The notes beneath the pieces were generated by a model. The model saw nothing but the letters and a program-made list of their open reading frames with translations, searched no databases and had not been told where the DNA came from. From Gammaproteobacteria bacterium (GTDB taxonomy: Bacteria; Pseudomonadota; Gammaproteobacteria; Burkholderiales; Nitrosomonadaceae): a stretch of 64,000 nt of DNA. The stretch covers positions 18,548 through 82,547 of the forward strand of contig JAUIIB010000011.1 of assembly GCA_030431985.1 (NCBI GenBank). The letters are read 5' to 3'. Position numbers and translations under genes: made by a program. Positions 36,098 to 45,468 of the stretch are shown one piece after another. Within the stretch, counting starts at the first letter, position 1, and every line of letters starts with the position of its first letter.

Positions 36098-39000
36098 CTA
36101 AACGCGGGAGTCTGGTGCCGGGGGATGGTTCTCATTCTCTTTTCCAGAATCATTTTTCGGGTCTTCGGTTTCATTTCTGGGTTTGACGTCAAACCAGCGG
36201 TAAAGTGTAGGCAGCACAACCAGTGTCAGCAACGTCGATGTAATCAGTCCGCCAATCACTACAACTGCTAATGGCCGTTGTACTTCTGATCCAGGTCCAG
36301 TTGCAAACAGAAAAGGAACCAATCCCAGCATGGCTACCGTTGCTGTCATCAGCACCGGTCGGAAGCGCTGCTCGCAGCCTCGAATAACCGATATCGGTAC
36401 ACTCACACCGAGTTCGCGCTGGCTGCGGATATACGAAATCAGAACGACGCCATTCAATACAGCGATACCCCATAATGCGATGAAACCTACTGATGCAGGT
36501 ACCGATAAATATTCTCCGGTTATAAATAAACCAAAGATGCCGCCGATGGACGCAAACGGCAGTACCATAATGATTAATGCCGCCAATTTGATCGAGTTAA
36601 ATAGCATGAATAACAGAAAAAATATGGCGCCGATGGTGATTGGAACAATAACAGACAATTTCGCCATGGCACGCTCCATATTTTCAAATTGACCGCCCCA
36701 CTCAAAATAATAACCGTCAGGCAGTGTGATTTCGTCTGCAACCCGTTGCTGCAGCTCTTCGACAAATCCCCCCATATCACGGTTATGAACATTAGCGCCG
36801 ACTACAACGCGTCGCTTGGCAAATTCTCGGTTAATTTGCGCTGGGCCATCAATGACTTTGACTTCAGCTACAGAATGTAGCGGAATCAATGCCCCTCCAG
36901 GTACCGTACCTGCGTTACCTGGGAGTTTTTCAGGCGTACGTAGTAACAAATCGTGAATGGCATCAACATTGTCACGGTATTTTAGTGGAAACCTGAGCAC
37001 AAGTGAAAAGCGGCGTTCCCCTTCGAATACGGTAGTGATTTCTTTGCCGCCGACAGCTGTCCTAATAAGTTCATTGACATCAGCAACATTAATGCCATAA
37101 CGGGCAATTGCATCGCGATTGATGTCAATCGTTAATGATTGCTGACCGGATAGACGCTGAATGCGAATGTCACGCGCGCCTGGTACCGTGCGAATGATAC
37201 GTGCTAATTGTTCCGACAGGATGCGGAGTTTTTCGAGATCATCGCCAAAAATTTTAACAGCAACCTGCGACCGAACGCCCGTAACCATTTCGTCAACACG
37301 TTGTGCAATGGGTTGAGAAATTACAATACTGACGCCGGGCAGTACGGACAGTACTTTGCGAATGTCGGCGTCAACTTCATCTTGCGTTCTTCCCGAATCA
37401 GGATCTAATGTAATGATTGGGTCAGATTCATGAGGCCCTGCCGGATCAGCAGGGGATTCACCGCGGCCGAGTCTAGCTACAACACTCTTTACACCAGGTA
37501 CGGCGGCAATTAACTTCATTGCCTCAGTTTCGATATTAATTGAGTTTTCCAGTGAAATCGACGGTGCACGAATAATGACCGGTGTCAAAGCGCCTTCTTT
37601 CATTACCGGGATAAATGATTTCCCGAGAAAAGGAAACAGAAAAAAAGATATGATGAGTAATGCTGCTGCAACCAAAATGGTGGTTTTTTCATTTGCGAGT
37701 GCTTTGTTAAGAAGTACCCGGTATCTGCTCTTGAGAAACGCGATAATGGGTGTATCGTGATCAGAGCCGCCTTTCAAAACATAAGCACAGAGTACCGGCG
37801 ATAACGTCAACGATACAATAAGTGAGACAGCAAGGGCGATGGCAATAGTGTATGCCAGCGGGCTGAAGGTTTTACCCTCCATGCCTTCCAATGTCATGAG
37901 AGGTAAAAAGACGAGAATAATGACCGATATACCGAAAATCAAAGGTACGCCGATTTCGACAACTCCATTGAGAATAACCTGCAATTTTTCTTTCAGCATA
38001 TTTCCTGAATGTCCCAGCCGGTGGTAAACGTTTTCTACCACGACAACCGTTGAATCCACCATCAGCCCGATGGCAATCGCCAGTCCGCCCAAAGACATCA
38101 AGTTAGCTGAAATACCTTGATGGTTCATAATCATAAAGGTAATAAGCGGGGCAATAATAAGCGTTGCAACGACGATCAGGCTGGAGCGTACATCCCCAAG
38201 GAAAATTAACAGCACGATGACAACTAGAATAATGCCTTCGATGAGTACTTTGGTGACAGTCCATAAAGCGGCGTCGACCAAGTCTGAACGGTCATAGAAC
38301 GGTTCAATTTGTAAGCCGCCAGGCAGTAGGTTACGTGCATTGATATCGGCAACTTTTTCCTGAATACGTGAGACGATTTCTTTAGCATTACCTCCCCGCA
38401 GCATCATCACAATACCACCCGCAGATTCGGTATAACCGCCTTTTACTAATGCACCTTGGCGAACCTCGCCGCCGAATTTTACTTCTGCGACATCACGAAC
38501 AAATACAGGTACGCCATTGACCTCTTTGAGAACGATATTGCGTATATCGTCGAGTGTTTGAATCAGACCGTTGGTTCGTACCAAATATTGTTCGGCATGC
38601 AGTGACAGAATGTTTCCACTGGCGTTGGCGTTGTTATCTGCCAGTGCACGGTCGACTTGCGACAGTGTGAGGTCATAATGGCGTAGCCGCTCAGGATTAA
38701 TCAGTACATGGTATTGTTTTTTATGGCCACCCAGTGAATTGATTTCAGCTACGCCTTGAATCGATCTTAACAATGGACGGACTACCCAATCCTGAATGGT
38801 ACGACGTTCGGTAAGCTCTTCCACGCTTAATTCGCGTGTGCCGTCATTGGGATGGTCTAACGTATATTGATAGATTTCACCGAGGCCGGTAGAAACTGGA
38901 CCCAATTCGGACACGACGTTCGCGGGTAATTTACTTTGAACGCCGATAAAGCGCTCCATAACCAGTTGCCGTGCGAAATAGACGTCCGTGTCGTCAGTAA

Positions 39001-39289
39001 AAACGAGTGTAATAATAGATAGCCCGCTTTTAATCAGTGAACGCATTTCAACTAAGTTCGGCAAGCCGGTCATGGCGATTTCCGTGGGCACGGTTACCAG
39101 CCTTTCTATTTCTTCTGCACTGCGGCCAACGGCCCGGCTGGCCACCTGAACTTGTACGTTGGTGACATCGGGGAAAGCGTCCACGGAAAGCTGCGTTGTC
39201 GCCCGCATTCCGAAACCGATTAGAATAAGAGAAATGACAACGACTAGAAGCCGCTGCTTGAGCATGGTTTGTACAATTGAATAGAGCAT
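36098..39289 (-). CDS. Heavy-metal efflux RND pump (CzcA/CusA family)
   Basis: Inner-membrane proton-driven pump that exports metal ions across both membranes with the adaptor and outer-membrane genes upstream. The 1063 residues show the RND layout: N-terminal helix (LLVVVISLILIGFGMRATTQ), two large periplasmic loops and two sets of helices. The TM4 region reads GLAIAIGLMVDSTVVVVEN. It lacks the DFG signature that marks Co/Zn/Cd pumps of the CzcA type and is closer here to the monovalent-metal pattern, so the metal is uncertain. The C-terminal tail after about 1040 is short, hydrophilic and Pro/Asn-rich. It starts 4 bp after the adaptor gene. Confidence 0.92.
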   Translation of the reverse strand: MLYSIVQTMLKQRLLVVVISLILIGFGMRATTQLSVDAFPDVTNVQVQVASRAVGRSAEEIERLVTVPTEIAMTGLPNLVEMRSLIKSGLSIITLVFTDDTDVYFARQLVMERFIGVQSKLPANVVSELGPVSTGLGEIYQYTLDHPNDGTRELSVEELTERRTIQDWVVRPLLRSIQGVAEINSLGGHKKQYHVLINPERLRHYDLTLSQVDRALADNNANASGNILSLHAEQYLVRTNGLIQTLDDIRNIVLKEVNGVPVFVRDVAEVKFGGEVRQGALVKGGYTESAGGIVMMLRGGNAKEIVSRIQEKVADINARNLLPGGLQIEPFYDRSDLVDAALWTVTKVLIEGIILVVIVLLIFLGDVRSSLIVVATLIIAPLITFMIMNHQGISANLMSLGGLAIAIGLMVDSTVVVVENVYHRLGHSGNMLKEKLQVILNGVVEIGVPLIFGISVIILVFLPLMTLEGMEGKTFSPLAYTIAIALAVSLIVSLTLSPVLCAYVLKGGSDHDTPIIAFLKSRYRVLLNKALANEKTTILVAAALLIISFFLFPFLGKSFIPVMKEGALTPVIIRAPSISLENSINIETEAMKLIAAVPGVKSVVARLGRGESPADPAGPHESDPIITLDPDSGRTQDEVDADIRKVLSVLPGVSIVISQPIAQRVDEMVTGVRSQVAVKIFGDDLEKLRILSEQLARIIRTVPGARDIRIQRLSGQQSLTIDINRDAIARYGINVADVNELIRTAVGGKEITTVFEGERRFSLVLRFPLKYRDNVDAIHDLLLRTPEKLPGNAGTVPGGALIPLHSVAEVKVIDGPAQINREFAKRRVVVGANVHNRDMGGFVEELQQRVADEITLPDGYYFEWGGQFENMERAMAKLSVIVPITIGAIFFLLFMLFNSIKLAALIIMVLPFASIGGIFGLFITGEYLSVPASVGFIALWGIAVLNGVVLISYIRSQRELGVSVPISVIRGCEQRFRPVLMTATVAMLGLVPFLFATGPGSEVQRPLAVVVIGGLITSTLLTLVVLPTLYRWFDVKPRNETEDPKNDSGKENENHPPAPDSRV

Positions 39290-39293
39290 GAGC

Positions 39294-40472
39294 TTATTCT
39301 AGTTCCGCGAGTCTGCGTTCGTTATCTATATCAAAAGCACCGTCGATAACGATATGTTGTCCGATAGTAAGACCTGAAATTACGGGACGCAAATTTCCAA
39401 CTTCAGGTGCAAGCTCTACGGGTACACGCCGGTAAGTATAGTTGCCTTTGCTCAGATACACATAATCTTTGTTTGCTTCGCGCACGATAGCAGATTCAGG
39501 AATAACCAATTGATCATGAGACGTTTCCGTGATACGCATTGTGGCCAGCATAGAGGGCTTGAGCTTTCGGTCTTGGTTTTCAACCACTGTACGTACCATA
39601 ACGGTGCGGGTGAGCGGGTTAACTGTATCGGCGACATAAACGATAACCCCGTTAAGAACGTTATTCCCCAGTGCAGGCACTTCTATTTCAACCTGTTGAC
39701 CGCCCGAGACATTAACAGCGATATGCTCCGGGACATCGCCCACAGCCCAAACTGTGGATAAATCGGCAACTTTAAATAGTTGATCGGAAGGTTGCACAAC
39801 TTGCCCGGCAACGACATCACGGCCAATGACTGTGCCACTTTTGGAAACGGTAATGGCGACTGAAGGCAGAATTTGTCCACGTTTGACCAAATCCTTAACG
39901 GCGAGTTCGTTGACTCCGAGCAAACGTAACTGATCTTTCGCTGCGCTTAACTCAGCTCGGGACACCTGTAATTCCGACTCTCTACGTTGTAGTTCGGCTG
40001 TACCGATAACATCGGCATCCAACAACAGCTTCGCGCGTTTCGCTGCACGCTCGTTAAGCACTGTGAGAGAATGTGCACGTAAATAAGCCAGTTGGGCTTT
40101 GGTTAATTCGGGGCTGGAAATACTGGCCAGAGTAGTTCCGGCATCAACGTTGTCACCCAGTTGCGCATTTACTTCTACAATGCGCCCGGTAACATTTGCA
40201 CCAACCCTGATGAGTTGCTGCTCATTAACTTTAATTTGACTGGGCACCTGAATTTTATCTGCCAGACTGGTGAGCTTGAGTTCTGCGATTTTGATGCCTT
40301 TTGCCATTTCAGAACTCAGTGTGATGATATCTTGGCTCTGGTCCTGTGAATCAGTCGTTTCGGACGGCTGAATCGGTGCCGCATTATTGTCGGGATCTTC
40401 GCTGCTACTGCAGGCAGCATTAAGAAAAGCGACAATCAGAGAGTAGAATACAAAACGAATTGGAAATTTCAT
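39294..40472 (-). CDS. RND efflux periplasmic adaptor (CzcB-like membrane fusion lipoprotein)
   Basis: Bridges the pump and the outer-membrane channel. The 392-residue protein starts with a signal and a lipobox-like LNAACSS (C21), then an acidic, Gln-rich linker. The HlyD/CzcB layout follows: barrel-sandwich segment IVEVNAQLGDNVDAGTTLASI, alpha hairpin about 120-200, the second half of the sandwich (SKSGTVIGRDVVAGQVVQPS) and a beta-barrel plus membrane-proximal domain with KLKPSMLATMRI. No metal-binding His-rich N-terminal extension of the CzcB/ZneB kind is present. Overlaps the outer-membrane gene by 4 bp (ATGA). Confidence 0.92.
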   Translation of the reverse strand: MKFPIRFVFYSLIVAFLNAACSSSEDPDNNAAPIQPSETTDSQDQSQDIITLSSEMAKGIKIAELKLTSLADKIQVPSQIKVNEQQLIRVGANVTGRIVEVNAQLGDNVDAGTTLASISSPELTKAQLAYLRAHSLTVLNERAAKRAKLLLDADVIGTAELQRRESELQVSRAELSAAKDQLRLLGVNELAVKDLVKRGQILPSVAITVSKSGTVIGRDVVAGQVVQPSDQLFKVADLSTVWAVGDVPEHIAVNVSGGQQVEIEVPALGNNVLNGVIVYVADTVNPLTRTVMVRTVVENQDRKLKPSMLATMRITETSHDQLVIPESAIVREANKDYVYLSKGNYTYRRVPVELAPEVGNLRPVISGLTIGQHIVIDGAFDIDNERRLAELE

Positions 40473-41746
40473 TCGGAGAGATGCTCCTTGGGGTAATGGG
40501 CGCGAAGCCGGTCTATTTCTGCTGCGGCAGACTGCAATTCAAAACGGGCCTGCAGTAAATCTGCAAGAACGCCGCGTAAAACACGCTGAGTATCCAGCAC
40601 TTCAATAAATCCGCGCTCACCAAGGCGGTAAGCCGTTTGCGCAATACTAAGAGCCAGCTGCGCTTCTGTAACGATACCCCCTTCAAACATTTCAACTCTG
40701 CGACGGGCAATTTCCTTAGCCTGCCAGGCCGATTCCAATTGCTGGGCGATTTCAAATCGCTTGTATTCAAGAGTTTCACGAATACGTGCCGAGTCGTAAA
40801 TTGCATTATCTATTTCACCGCGTCGACGATAAAACAATGGAATCTCAAGGCTAACGCCAGCAGTATTCGATGCAAATTGTTTGTCCTGATAGTTTGTGTA
40901 TTGTATGTTCACCGATGGAAGGACTGATGCTTTTTGTTGATCAATACGTAAATTTGCACTGTCTTGTTCCGCTTCAAGACGCTGGATGTCGGGGTTAGTT
41001 TGTACAATTTCCTGCCGTATTTCTTCCAGTGGCGGAAATTTTACAGGGTCGCTTAAAGACGCATTGATTTGAAAATCTTTGTTTAATGCACCTGCGGTCA
41101 GTTGTATTAGCGCGATGCGTGCGCGCTCGGCGCTCAAGATTGCTGCCTCCATGCGGTTCTCGGCGCTGAGTACTTCGGTCTCGGCTCTAATAAGTTCAAA
41201 ACGTGCTGTTTCGCCGACATCGACGCTAACGTTGATACGCCGATAAATCTCTTTCATTAGATCGTGGATTACTGTTTCCATTTGCGCTTGTTCTTGACGC
41301 AATAGTAATTCATAAGCGCGTATGCGCAGTTGTGCGGCCAAGTCGGCGCGGACTTGATCCAGATTGGCTTGTCTTGCTTTAACAAGTGCTTCGGCGGAGC
41401 CGATACGAGCGGATCTCAGAAAAGGATTTTCAATCGGCTGACTGACTTTGACTTCATGCTGGTTGCTGGAAGGGCCGGTTACAGTTGCGGGTAAACGCTT
41501 GCTCTGGGGGCCTGCCTCAACGCTGACTCTCGGGTTTGGAAATGCGCCGGCTTTAACAACATCTGCCTCGGCCATATCAACTTGCGAGCGTGCAGCCTGT
41601 ACCAAGCCATTAGCTTGTAGCCCGAGTCGCTGTAGATCTTGAATAGCTAACTCAGGAGATGCTTGAGCAAACGACAGTGTCGTATAAAAGATCAATAGCA
41701 AGCAGAATAGAGAATGACGCAACAAAAGGCTCTGCATAATCTGCAT
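40469..41746 (-). CDS. TolC/CzcC-family outer-membrane efflux protein
   Basis: Outer-membrane channel of the tripartite pump. The 425-residue protein has a signal peptide (LLLRHSLFCLLLIFYTTLSFAQA) and two repeated OEP domains: long helices with barrel strands, seen as ANLDQVRADLAAQLRIRAYELLL in the first half and ARRRVEMFEGGIVTEAQLALSI in the second. An upstream ATG pair (41746 and 41737) are both possible. It is first in the czcCBA-type operon and faces dacA across a 650-bp region that should contain the operon promoter. No metal-sensing regulator gene is adjacent. Confidence 0.92.
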   Translation of the reverse strand: MQIMQSLLLRHSLFCLLLIFYTTLSFAQASPELAIQDLQRLGLQANGLVQAARSQVDMAEADVVKAGAFPNPRVSVEAGPQSKRLPATVTGPSSNQHEVKVSQPIENPFLRSARIGSAEALVKARQANLDQVRADLAAQLRIRAYELLLRQEQAQMETVIHDLMKEIYRRINVSVDVGETARFELIRAETEVLSAENRMEAAILSAERARIALIQLTAGALNKDFQINASLSDPVKFPPLEEIRQEIVQTNPDIQRLEAEQDSANLRIDQQKASVLPSVNIQYTNYQDKQFASNTAGVSLEIPLFYRRRGEIDNAIYDSARIRETLEYKRFEIAQQLESAWQAKEIARRRVEMFEGGIVTEAQLALSIAQTAYRLGERGFIEVLDTQRVLRGVLADLLQARFELQSAAAEIDRLRAHYPKEHLSE

Positions 41747-42280
41747 ATGGTTTATTAAAGGTCAGTGAGAATTGCGGAATGACTATATCGATAAAGAAAC
41801 AAAATAACAGAACGGTATGACTGTCTACTGGTATTGCTAAATATATGTTAAAGCAAAATCAGAATTCATCAATGTAAAATTAATATGATTTTTACTTTTT
41901 AATTTCAGTGTTAACATGGTTATGATGCTCAATGTTTAGTTCGATGCGACAATTTTTAGACATGCATGGTACATGAATGGTTTCTATATGCAAATTCGAT
42001 ATCAGAATAGTACGCTGGTGGCGCCTTCATATTACTTATGTTAGCCCTATAAGATGCCAGCTTTAGTCAATAAAGATATGAGTGATTTTGCACGAAATCA
42101 CGGTTTATTTATGTGTTTGTATATGATAATTATCCAATCAGAAAAATATTGTAGAGATATCGTTTATCATTCGCCCTGCACTGATTAAAATTCAATCTTG
42201 AATGTGAGACATGATATCGTATGTCTTGTTCGTAACGCGTAACTGTAAAATTAGACAATATGAAAGCAAGGTGCGTGTGC

Positions 42281-42318
42281 CATTGGGGCCAATGCGTCAG
42301 AGGATAAGCGTTCTGACG
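42281..42318. repeat. Two adjacent short hairpins upstream of dacA-like gene
   Basis: CATTGG/CCAATG arms around GG (42281-42294) are followed at once by CGTCAGA/TCTGACG arms around a 10-base loop (42295-42318). The second is followed eight bases later by a five-T run, so it could be a weak terminator. A dimeric-regulator site is the alternative. Confidence 0.35.
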
Positions 42319-42369
42319 ATGATAGCTTTTTGTAAGCTGTAGGTTGGTCTATGGAATTTCGCGAGTAGG

Positions 42370-42375
42370 TATAAT
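42370..42375 (+). promoter_or_regulatory. Candidate -10 box for the D-Ala-D-Ala carboxypeptidase gene
   Basis: A perfect TATAAT, 20 bp ahead of the ATG. The best -35 candidate, TTGGTC at 42344-42349, is 20 bp away, longer than ideal. If used, the leader would be about 14 bases and without a clear Shine-Dalgarno. Confidence 0.35.
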
Positions 42376-42395
42376 AAATCTTTTTGTATAAATTC

Positions 42396-43529
42396 ATGAG
42401 ACGCTTAATATTTCTAACGTTTTATTTGGTTGTACTGTTATTGCACACGATGACAGCATTTGCTCAGCAGCCTGAAATCTCAATTGCGGCAAAAGCCTAT
42501 ATGTTGACGGATTATCAGTCCGGTCAGGTATTGGCCACTCAGAATGCACATGAACGTGTTGAGCCGGCGTCATTAACTAAATTAATGACGGCTTATATTG
42601 TTTTCTCAGCGCTCAAGCAGAACCGTATCCAGCTTGATCAGATCGTGCCGGTATCAAATGATGCATGGCGTATGATTGGGTCACGTATGTTTATAGAGCC
42701 AAATAAACCGGTAACGGTAAATGAATTGATTCGCGGCATGATAGTGCAATCTGGCAACGACGCATGTATTGCACTGGCCGAGGTTGTTGCAGGTTCTGAA
42801 GAAATATTTGTACAAATGATGAATCAGGAGGCCCAGAGGCTGGGCATGAAAAATACGTCCTTTGTGAATACAACGGGACTGCCCGACCCGAATCATTATA
42901 CCTCTGCACATGATTTAACTTTGCTGGCAGCGGCAATCATACGTGATTTTCCTGAATTTTATCCGCTATATTCGCTTAAAGAATATACCTACAATAACAT
43001 TACACAACCCAATCGTAATCGGCTGTTGTGGTTGGATCCGCATGTGGACGGCATGAAAACGGGATGGACAGAATCAGCCGGTTACTGTTTGATTACTTCG
43101 GCAAAACGCGATAAAAGGCGCCTGATTTCTGTTGTTATGGGTACGAAATCAACAAATGCGCGCACCATGGAAAGCCAGCGGTTACTCAATTTTGGCTTCC
43201 AGTTCTACGATACCGTGCATTTATATAAGAAAGGTGAGGTTTTAACGTCAATAGAGTTATGGAAGGGTTCGCAAGACATGCTCAAGGCTGGTTTTGGCAA
43301 TGATGTTTATTTTTCAATACCTAAAGGTCAGACTGAGAATCTTAAAGCAACGATGGAATATAAACAGCCGCTTATTGCACCGATAAATGCGGGGCAAGAA
43401 GTCGGGACGGTCAAATTCACACTAAATGGACAGCTATTGGAAAATATTCCACTTGTGGCGCTTGAAAATGTGGATCTGGGGAATTTCGTCGGTCGTACCT
43501 GGGATAGCTTGATGTTACTTTTTAACTAA
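42396..43529 (+). CDS. dacA: D-alanyl-D-alanine carboxypeptidase (PBP5/6 type)
   Basis: Trims the terminal D-Ala of peptidoglycan stem peptides in the periplasm. Read from the ATG at 42396 (377 residues); a TTG at 42384 would add four. The signal peptide ends near AFAQQ. Active-site motifs are all present: S59-L-T-K62, S119-G-N121 and K221-T-G. After the peptidase domain comes the PBP5 C-terminal beta domain (LYKKGEVLTSIELWKG onward) and a C-terminal amphipathic anchor (FVGRTWDSLMLLF) as in membrane-associated PBP5/6. The aminotransferase gene downstream is functionally linked, since it makes D-Ala or D-Glu. Confidence 0.95.
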   Translation: MRRLIFLTFYLVVLLLHTMTAFAQQPEISIAAKAYMLTDYQSGQVLATQNAHERVEPASLTKLMTAYIVFSALKQNRIQLDQIVPVSNDAWRMIGSRMFIEPNKPVTVNELIRGMIVQSGNDACIALAEVVAGSEEIFVQMMNQEAQRLGMKNTSFVNTTGLPDPNHYTSAHDLTLLAAAIIRDFPEFYPLYSLKEYTYNNITQPNRNRLLWLDPHVDGMKTGWTESAGYCLITSAKRDKRRLISVVMGTKSTNARTMESQRLLNFGFQFYDTVHLYKKGEVLTSIELWKGSQDMLKAGFGNDVYFSIPKGQTENLKATMEYKQPLIAPINAGQEVGTVKFTLNGQLLENIPLVALENVDLGNFVGRTWDSLMLLFN

Positions 43530-43646
43530 GGGTGTCGTCTGTTCATCAAAAATTTTCTCGCGAAGAAATACGCTGATTCATGATGATCTCTCTAGGTTTA
43601 ACAGTCAAAACACAATTACTTTTAAACTGCTAAAACAAAGCCGGGT

Positions 43647-44501
43647 ATGATTTTTCTTAATGGACAATTTGTACCGATTGAGCAGGCATGTGTTTCCGTG
43701 CTGGATCGGGGATTTATTTTTGGTGATGGGGTGTACGAAGTCATTCCCGTTTATTCGCGCAGGCCTTTTCGATTGACGGAACATTTGAGCCGCTTGCAAC
43801 ATAGTTTGGATGGTATTCGGTTAAGCAATCCGTATACCGTTGAGCAATGGTGCGAATTGATTGCCCAAATTGTTGAACAGAATGATGGAGAGGATCAGTC
43901 CGTTTATCTTCACATTACCCGCGGTGTTGCCAAGCGGGATCATGCTTTCCCGGATGTATCGCCTACTGTTTTTATTATGAGTAACCCTTTATTGCCGCCG
44001 TCAAAGGTGTTTTTAGAGGCAGGGGTGGCGGCTGTTACGGCGAGTGATAATCGCTGGGTTCGTTGTGATATAAAAGCCATATCTTTATTACCCAATGTAT
44101 TACTACGACAAATTGCCGTTGATGCTGGCGCCGCAGAAACAATTATGATCCGGGACGGTTACCTGACTGAGGGTGCGGCAAGTAATATTTTTATCGTGCA
44201 GGACCAAGTGCTGCTGGCGCCGCCAAAAAGCCACTATATGTTGCCGGGAATTACATATGATGTCGTGCTGGAATTGGCAGCAGAAAATCATATTATCCAT
44301 GAGGTTAGAGAGATTGCCGAAGATGAATTATTTACCGCTGAAGAAATTATGCTGACTTCCTCGACACGTGAAATAATGGCGGTAACCAGTTTAAATGGTC
44401 AACCTGTTGGTACTGGTCATCCCGGCACAATGTTTACACAACTCCATCAGCTTTATCAACAATATAAAGCCACGCACATGCGCGGCGGTGATGACGAATA
44501 A
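43647..44501 (+). CDS. dat: D-amino acid aminotransferase (fold-type IV PLP enzyme)
   Basis: Interconverts D-amino acids and keto acids, supplying D-Ala or D-Glu for peptidoglycan. The 284 residues fit the Dat/IlvE fold-type IV family. The PLP-binding lysine is K143 in RCDIKAISLLPN, the family Glu is in YLTEGAASNIF near 175, and DRGFIFGDGVYE (25-36) is the N-terminal hallmark. A branched-chain enzyme is less likely because of length and the D-amino-acid-type R-CDIK segment. Followed 12 bp later by ybeD; dacA, dat, ybeD, lipB and lipA form a co-directional set that is conserved in betaproteobacteria. Confidence 0.92.
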   Translation: MIFLNGQFVPIEQACVSVLDRGFIFGDGVYEVIPVYSRRPFRLTEHLSRLQHSLDGIRLSNPYTVEQWCELIAQIVEQNDGEDQSVYLHITRGVAKRDHAFPDVSPTVFIMSNPLLPPSKVFLEAGVAAVTASDNRWVRCDIKAISLLPNVLLRQIAVDAGAAETIMIRDGYLTEGAASNIFIVQDQVLLAPPKSHYMLPGITYDVVLELAAENHIIHEVREIAEDELFTAEEIMLTSSTREIMAVTSLNGQPVGTGHPGTMFTQLHQLYQQYKATHMRGGDDE

Positions 44502-44513
44502 ATTTAGTGAGTA

Positions 44514-44792
44514 ATGCATCAAACTGATATGTCTGAGGATTCTTTAATTGAATATCCATGCGATTTTCCAATCAAAATTATGGGGAGGGCCGGGCAAGAT
44601 TTTGCTCAGGTAGCACTGGCTATTGTCAAGAAGCATGCCCCTGATTTTGATGAGAAAACCATGGAGGTTCGCACCAGTAATGGGGGTAATTACATTAGTG
44701 TTACTTGCATGATTCGTGCGACATCCCGTAATCAGTTAGACGCGCTTTATAGCGCACTGACAGACCATCCGCTGGTGTCGCTCGTATTGTGA
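44514..44792 (+). CDS. ybeD: YbeD/DUF493 family protein
   Basis: Small cytoplasmic protein of 92 residues with a ferredoxin-like ACT-type fold; the function of the family is not settled, but it is nearly always next to lipB. The segment YPCDFPIKIMGRAGQDF near 18-34 and the C-terminal LYSALTDHPLVSLVL are the family hallmarks. An internal ATG (44529, MSEDSLIEY) might be the real start. Its TGA is directly followed by the lipB ATG without overlap. Confidence 0.92.
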   Translation: MHQTDMSEDSLIEYPCDFPIKIMGRAGQDFAQVALAIVKKHAPDFDEKTMEVRTSNGGNYISVTCMIRATSRNQLDALYSALTDHPLVSLVL

Positions 44793-45458
44793 ATGTCTAT
44801 GTGTTGTCTAGCTGAAGAGCATACTTATTTGTCTTCAGAATATCAGGTTGTTGTAAAGCAACTGGGTGTGGTGGATTACGGTGTATCTTGGGAGAGGATG
44901 AAGGCATTTACCCAAGTGCGTACACCGCAGACCCTGGACGAGATATGGCTACTTCAACACCCGCCAATTTATACACAAGGTATTGCAGGTAAACCGGAGC
45001 ATCTTTTGGCTCGTACGAATATTCCGGTGATTAAAACCGACCGTGGTGGACAGATTACTTATCACGGTCCCGGACAACTGATTGCCTATTTACTGCTGGA
45101 TATCCGTCGTCTGAAACTTGGAGTGCGGGAACTGGTCAGGCGCATGGAAAATGCCGTGATACAATTGCTCAGTGAATATCACGTTAAGGCAAGTGGGCGC
45201 GCTGGTGCTCCAGGTGTATATGTGGGTAAGGCAAAAATAGCTTCACTAGGGTTAAAAATTAAAAAGAATTATTGTTATCATGGGATTGCATTGAATGTCG
45301 ATATGGATCTGAAGCCGTTCTTGGCGATAAATCCATGTGGCTATGCCGGACTTGAAGTAACACAAACTAAAGATCAGGGCATTGCCGATGATCTGGAAGT
45401 TTTAAGCCAGAAACTATCCTATTACTTACAACAAGAATTGATTAGGGAAAGGAATTAA
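44793..45458 (+). CDS. lipB: Octanoyl-[acyl-carrier-protein]:protein N-octanoyltransferase
   Basis: Transfers octanoyl from ACP to lipoyl domains, the first step of de novo lipoate assembly. The 221 residues contain [11 protein letters not shown] near 50, the [14 protein letters not shown] motif near 88-101, the catalytic pair K148 ([12 protein letters not shown]) and C182 ([12 protein letters not shown]). The ATG directly follows the ybeD stop. It precedes lipA by 10 bp, so octanoylation and sulphur insertion are made from one transcript. About 15 extra residues precede the usual start of the domain, so an internal start is possible. Confidence 0.95.
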   Translation: MSMCCLAEEHTYLSSEYQVVVKQLGVVDYGVSWERMKAFTQVRTPQTLDEIWLLQHPPIYTQGIAGKPEHLLARTNIPVIKTDRGGQITYHGPGQLIAYLLLDIRRLKLGVRELVRRMENAVIQLLSEYHVKASGRAGAPGVYVGKAKIASLGLKIKKNYCYHGIALNVDMDLKPFLAINPCGYAGLEVTQTKDQGIADDLEVLSQKLSYYLQQELIRERN

Positions 45459-45468
45459 AACAATTGCT

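Larger units (their letters stand above)
41747..42395. other. Divergent intergenic region between efflux operon and dacA-like gene
   Basis: No gene seen. It must hold two outward promoters. A TATAAT box (42370-42375) is well placed for the carboxypeptidase gene. Two hairpins sit back to back at 42281-42318, entered separately. A GATAATTATC palindrome at 42125-42134 is too short to call a Fur site. Confidence 0.5.

Noticed and set aside
8928..36206. A 16-bp string CGTCAAACCAGCGGTA shared by 8929-8944 and the 3' part of the efflux pump gene near 36186-36201
   Set aside because: About one such match is expected by chance in 64 kb; one copy is inside a conserved coding region.
42125..42134. GATAATTATC palindrome as a Fur box
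   Set aside because: Only 10 bp, no flanking repeats of the GATAAT unit; AT-rich context makes it trivial.
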